From: an uncultured Flavobacterium sp.
Lineage (GTDB): Bacteria > Bacteroidota > Bacteroidia > Flavobacteriales > Flavobacteriaceae
Reading direction: 5' to 3'
Assembly: GCA_945957245.1 (NCBI GenBank)
Contig: CAMFLD010000195.1
Span: 1-5,847 of the forward strand
DNA length: 5,847 nucleotides
Shown here: positions 4,951 through 5,847 of the stretch, in pieces
Position numbering within the stretch: the first letter of the stretch is position 1
Layout: the number at the start of each line of letters is the position of its first letter
Made by a program: the position numbers and the translations under genes
Notes under the pieces: generated by a model
Database searches by the model: none
What the model was told of the DNA's origin: nothing
The model's input: only the letters and a program-made list of their open reading frames with translations

Positions 4951-5421
4951 TTAATCTGTTTGATTTTTTACAAAGTCACTAAGAATTTCTGAAATTCCAA
5001 GTGCACAATTGATTCTATTTTTTTCACTCATCGCCGGAAATGGAACACTTGTTAGCAAAGCCTCCCTCGGTAGTTTTGCTTTTTCAATTGCCTTAAGAAC
5101 ATACTTTTCAATATCCTTCATGATTACTATAATGTATTTTGGTTGGTGTTTTTTTAATCGTTCTGAAAGAGAATCTACACTTTCAGAACGCTGGTTTCGT
5201 CTTGTTGCCATATCAGTCCGGCTAATCTCTGCAGTAACCAAATAATCAAGTTCACAATTCATTTCACGAAAAAATGCTAGAAATTCATCGTTTGTTTCAA
5301 AACTGCCAAATTGCATTTCAAATGCAGACTTTACGCACCTGTACAGCACTGTGTTGCAATTATAAAAAGATTTGGTATCCGATGATTTTGCTTCGGTGAT
5401 CAGTAAGATTTCTATTGCCAT
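4951..5421 (-). CDS. Small unrecognised protein, possibly uracil-DNA-glycosylase-like fold
   Basis: A 156-residue soluble protein with no signal peptide or membrane helix. An N-terminal strand MAIEILLITEA leads to YNCNTVLYRCVKSAF (20-34). Then come FLAFFREMNCELDYLVTAEI (47-66), an Arg-rich basic stretch RTDMATRRNQR (68-78), a predicted strand PKYIIVIMKDIEKYV (94-108), and SVPFPAMSEKNRI (125-137) before a final helix. The order 'where is it - P-x-x-I-I-V-I-M-K-x-I - [L/V]PFPx' resembles a group of small hypothetical proteins with a glycosylase-like alpha/beta fold, in which the late PFP stretch sits where HPSP-type loops occur. I rest this on remembered pattern only; no catalytic motif is secure. 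It starts 27 nt after the propeller gene, so the two may be co-transcribed, and it ends just before the fluoride promoter. Confidence 0.75.
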   Translation of the reverse strand: MAIEILLITEAKSSDTKSFYNCNTVLYRCVKSAFEMQFGSFETNDEFLAFFREMNCELDYLVTAEISRTDMATRRNQRSESVDSLSERLKKHQPKYIIVIMKDIEKYVLKAIEKAKLPREALLTSVPFPAMSEKNRINCALGISEILSDFVKNQTD

Positions 5422-5439
5422 TTAAAATGATATTTTAAA
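5421..5439. repeat. 8-bp AT inverted repeat at the start codon of the small gene
   Basis: TTTAAAAT (5421-5428) and ATTTTAAA (5432-5439) form a perfect dyad with a 3-nt centre, directly upstream of and touching the ATG. It contains no G-C pair, so it would be a weak hairpin. It fills the 27-nt gap after the propeller gene and leaves no room for a Shine-Dalgarno. Confidence 0.35.
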
Positions 5440-5448
5440 ATTAACAGA

Positions 5449-5800
5449 TCATTTTACCGACTGAATAATTTTATAGTTTCCCATGCTTACCTTATCCACG
5501 CTTAAATCATTGTTGAGCACATAAAAGAAATTTCCGTCTTTTGAAAAAACAATAGCCTGCCTGGGTTCCTTAAATCCTTTAATGGTTTGAATGTTCTTAT
5601 AAGTTTTAACATCTACCACAGATACCGTATTATCAACTTTGTTGCCGCTTAAAACAAATTTTTCGTCAGGTGAAAGGCTTGCACCATAATTATCCTTGCC
5701 AACAGGAATACGATGGGTAATCTTTTTACTGGCTATATCTACAACCAACAGTTCACTGCTACCGCTATTTGCTGCATACAAGGTTTTACCATCTTTACTG
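5449..5800 (-). CDS. YVTN/YncE-type beta-propeller protein, C-terminal part
   Basis: 116 genomic codons end at a TGA (5449-5451); the N-terminal part is missing because the contig ends at 5800. Three blade-like repeats of about 40 residues are visible. Each opens with S-[KP]-D-[GE]-[KN] followed by an aromatic/hydrophobic strand, then a 'V-V-D-[IV]-x-[ST]-[KY]-K-x-[IT]' strand: SKDGKTLYAANSG, SPDEKFVLSGNKVDNTVSVV (partial) and SKDGNFFYVLNND. The pattern is that of YncE-like or 40-residue YVTN seven-bladed propellers, usually exported or periplasmic and used as binding scaffolds. Ligand and export signal cannot be judged from this fragment. The six residues Met-Cys-Ile-Arg-Asp-Ser that appear to start the frame come from the adapter (only the last base of the Ser codon is genomic) and are not part of the protein. 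The small gene at 5421 follows after 27 nt. Confidence 0.88.
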
Positions 5801-5847
5801 CTGTCTCTTATACACATCTGACGCTGCCGACGATATGCAGTGTGTAG
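5801..5847. other. Illumina Nextera adapter contamination at contig end
   Basis: Positions 5801-5819 are the transposase mosaic end CTGTCTCTTATACACATCT. Positions 5820-5833 are GACGCTGCCGACGA, the rest of the Nextera read adapter. Positions 5834-5841 are TATGCAGT, an 8-nt index (reverse complement ACTGCATA, which I recall as an i5 506 index). Positions 5842-5847 are GTGTAG, the start of the P5 flank. This is library-preparation sequence, not genome. Confidence 0.99.

Noticed and set aside
5009..5245. A 78-codon plus-strand frame
   Set aside because: It is antisense to the small gene at 4951-5421 and has no support of its own.

Overview
The window looks like a fragment of a Bacteroidota genome, probably a Sphingobacteriia or Flavobacteriia relative. 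The evidence is AT-rich DNA, few clear Shine-Dalgarno sites, several TAnnTTTG-type -7 promoter boxes, and protein sequences that read like that phylum. The assignment is inferred from sequence style only. The right-hand 47 bases are not genomic. They are an Illumina Nextera transposase adapter with an index, so the window ends at a contig end.

Layout, left to right. (1) Positions 2-394, + strand: the C-terminal part of an unrecognised protein, cut by the left edge, with two 30-residue tyrosine-rich repeats. (2) Positions 395-821: a non-coding stretch. It holds a strong minus-strand intrinsic terminator directly after what looks like the 3' end (T arm plus acceptor strand) of a minus-strand tRNA whose 5' portion is absent. 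This could be the footprint of an element integrated in a tRNA gene. (3) Positions 822-1154, + strand: a YnfA/UPF0060 small membrane protein. (4) Positions 3271 down to 1266, - strand: a tight three-gene operon of a MarC-family membrane protein, a VIT/CCC1-family Fe2+/Mn2+ transporter (1-nt overlap with marC) and a class I SAM methyltransferase (6-nt gap). (5) Positions 4921 down to 3527, - strand: a fluoride (crcB-motif) riboswitch followed by a fluoride-type CLC antiporter (CLC-F/EriC-F). (6) Positions 5421-4951, - strand: a small unrecognised protein, possibly of uracil-DNA-glycosylase-like fold. (7) Positions 5800-5449, - strand: the C-terminal blades of a YVTN/YncE-type beta-propeller, cut by the adapter junction.

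The best-supported regulated system is the fluoride module. The aptamer shows the conserved core, a 6-bp first helix and a complete 6-bp pseudoknot. The 3' pseudoknot strand overlaps a segment able to form a perfectly complementary 7-bp helix (one G-U) over the Shine-Dalgarno of the antiporter gene. This suggests a translational ON switch: fluoride stabilises the pseudoknot, the ribosome site opens and the F-/H+ exporter is made. The other transport genes (YnfA, MarC, VIT) give the region a small-ion or stress-export flavour, but nothing visible shows that they are co-regulated with the fluoride module.
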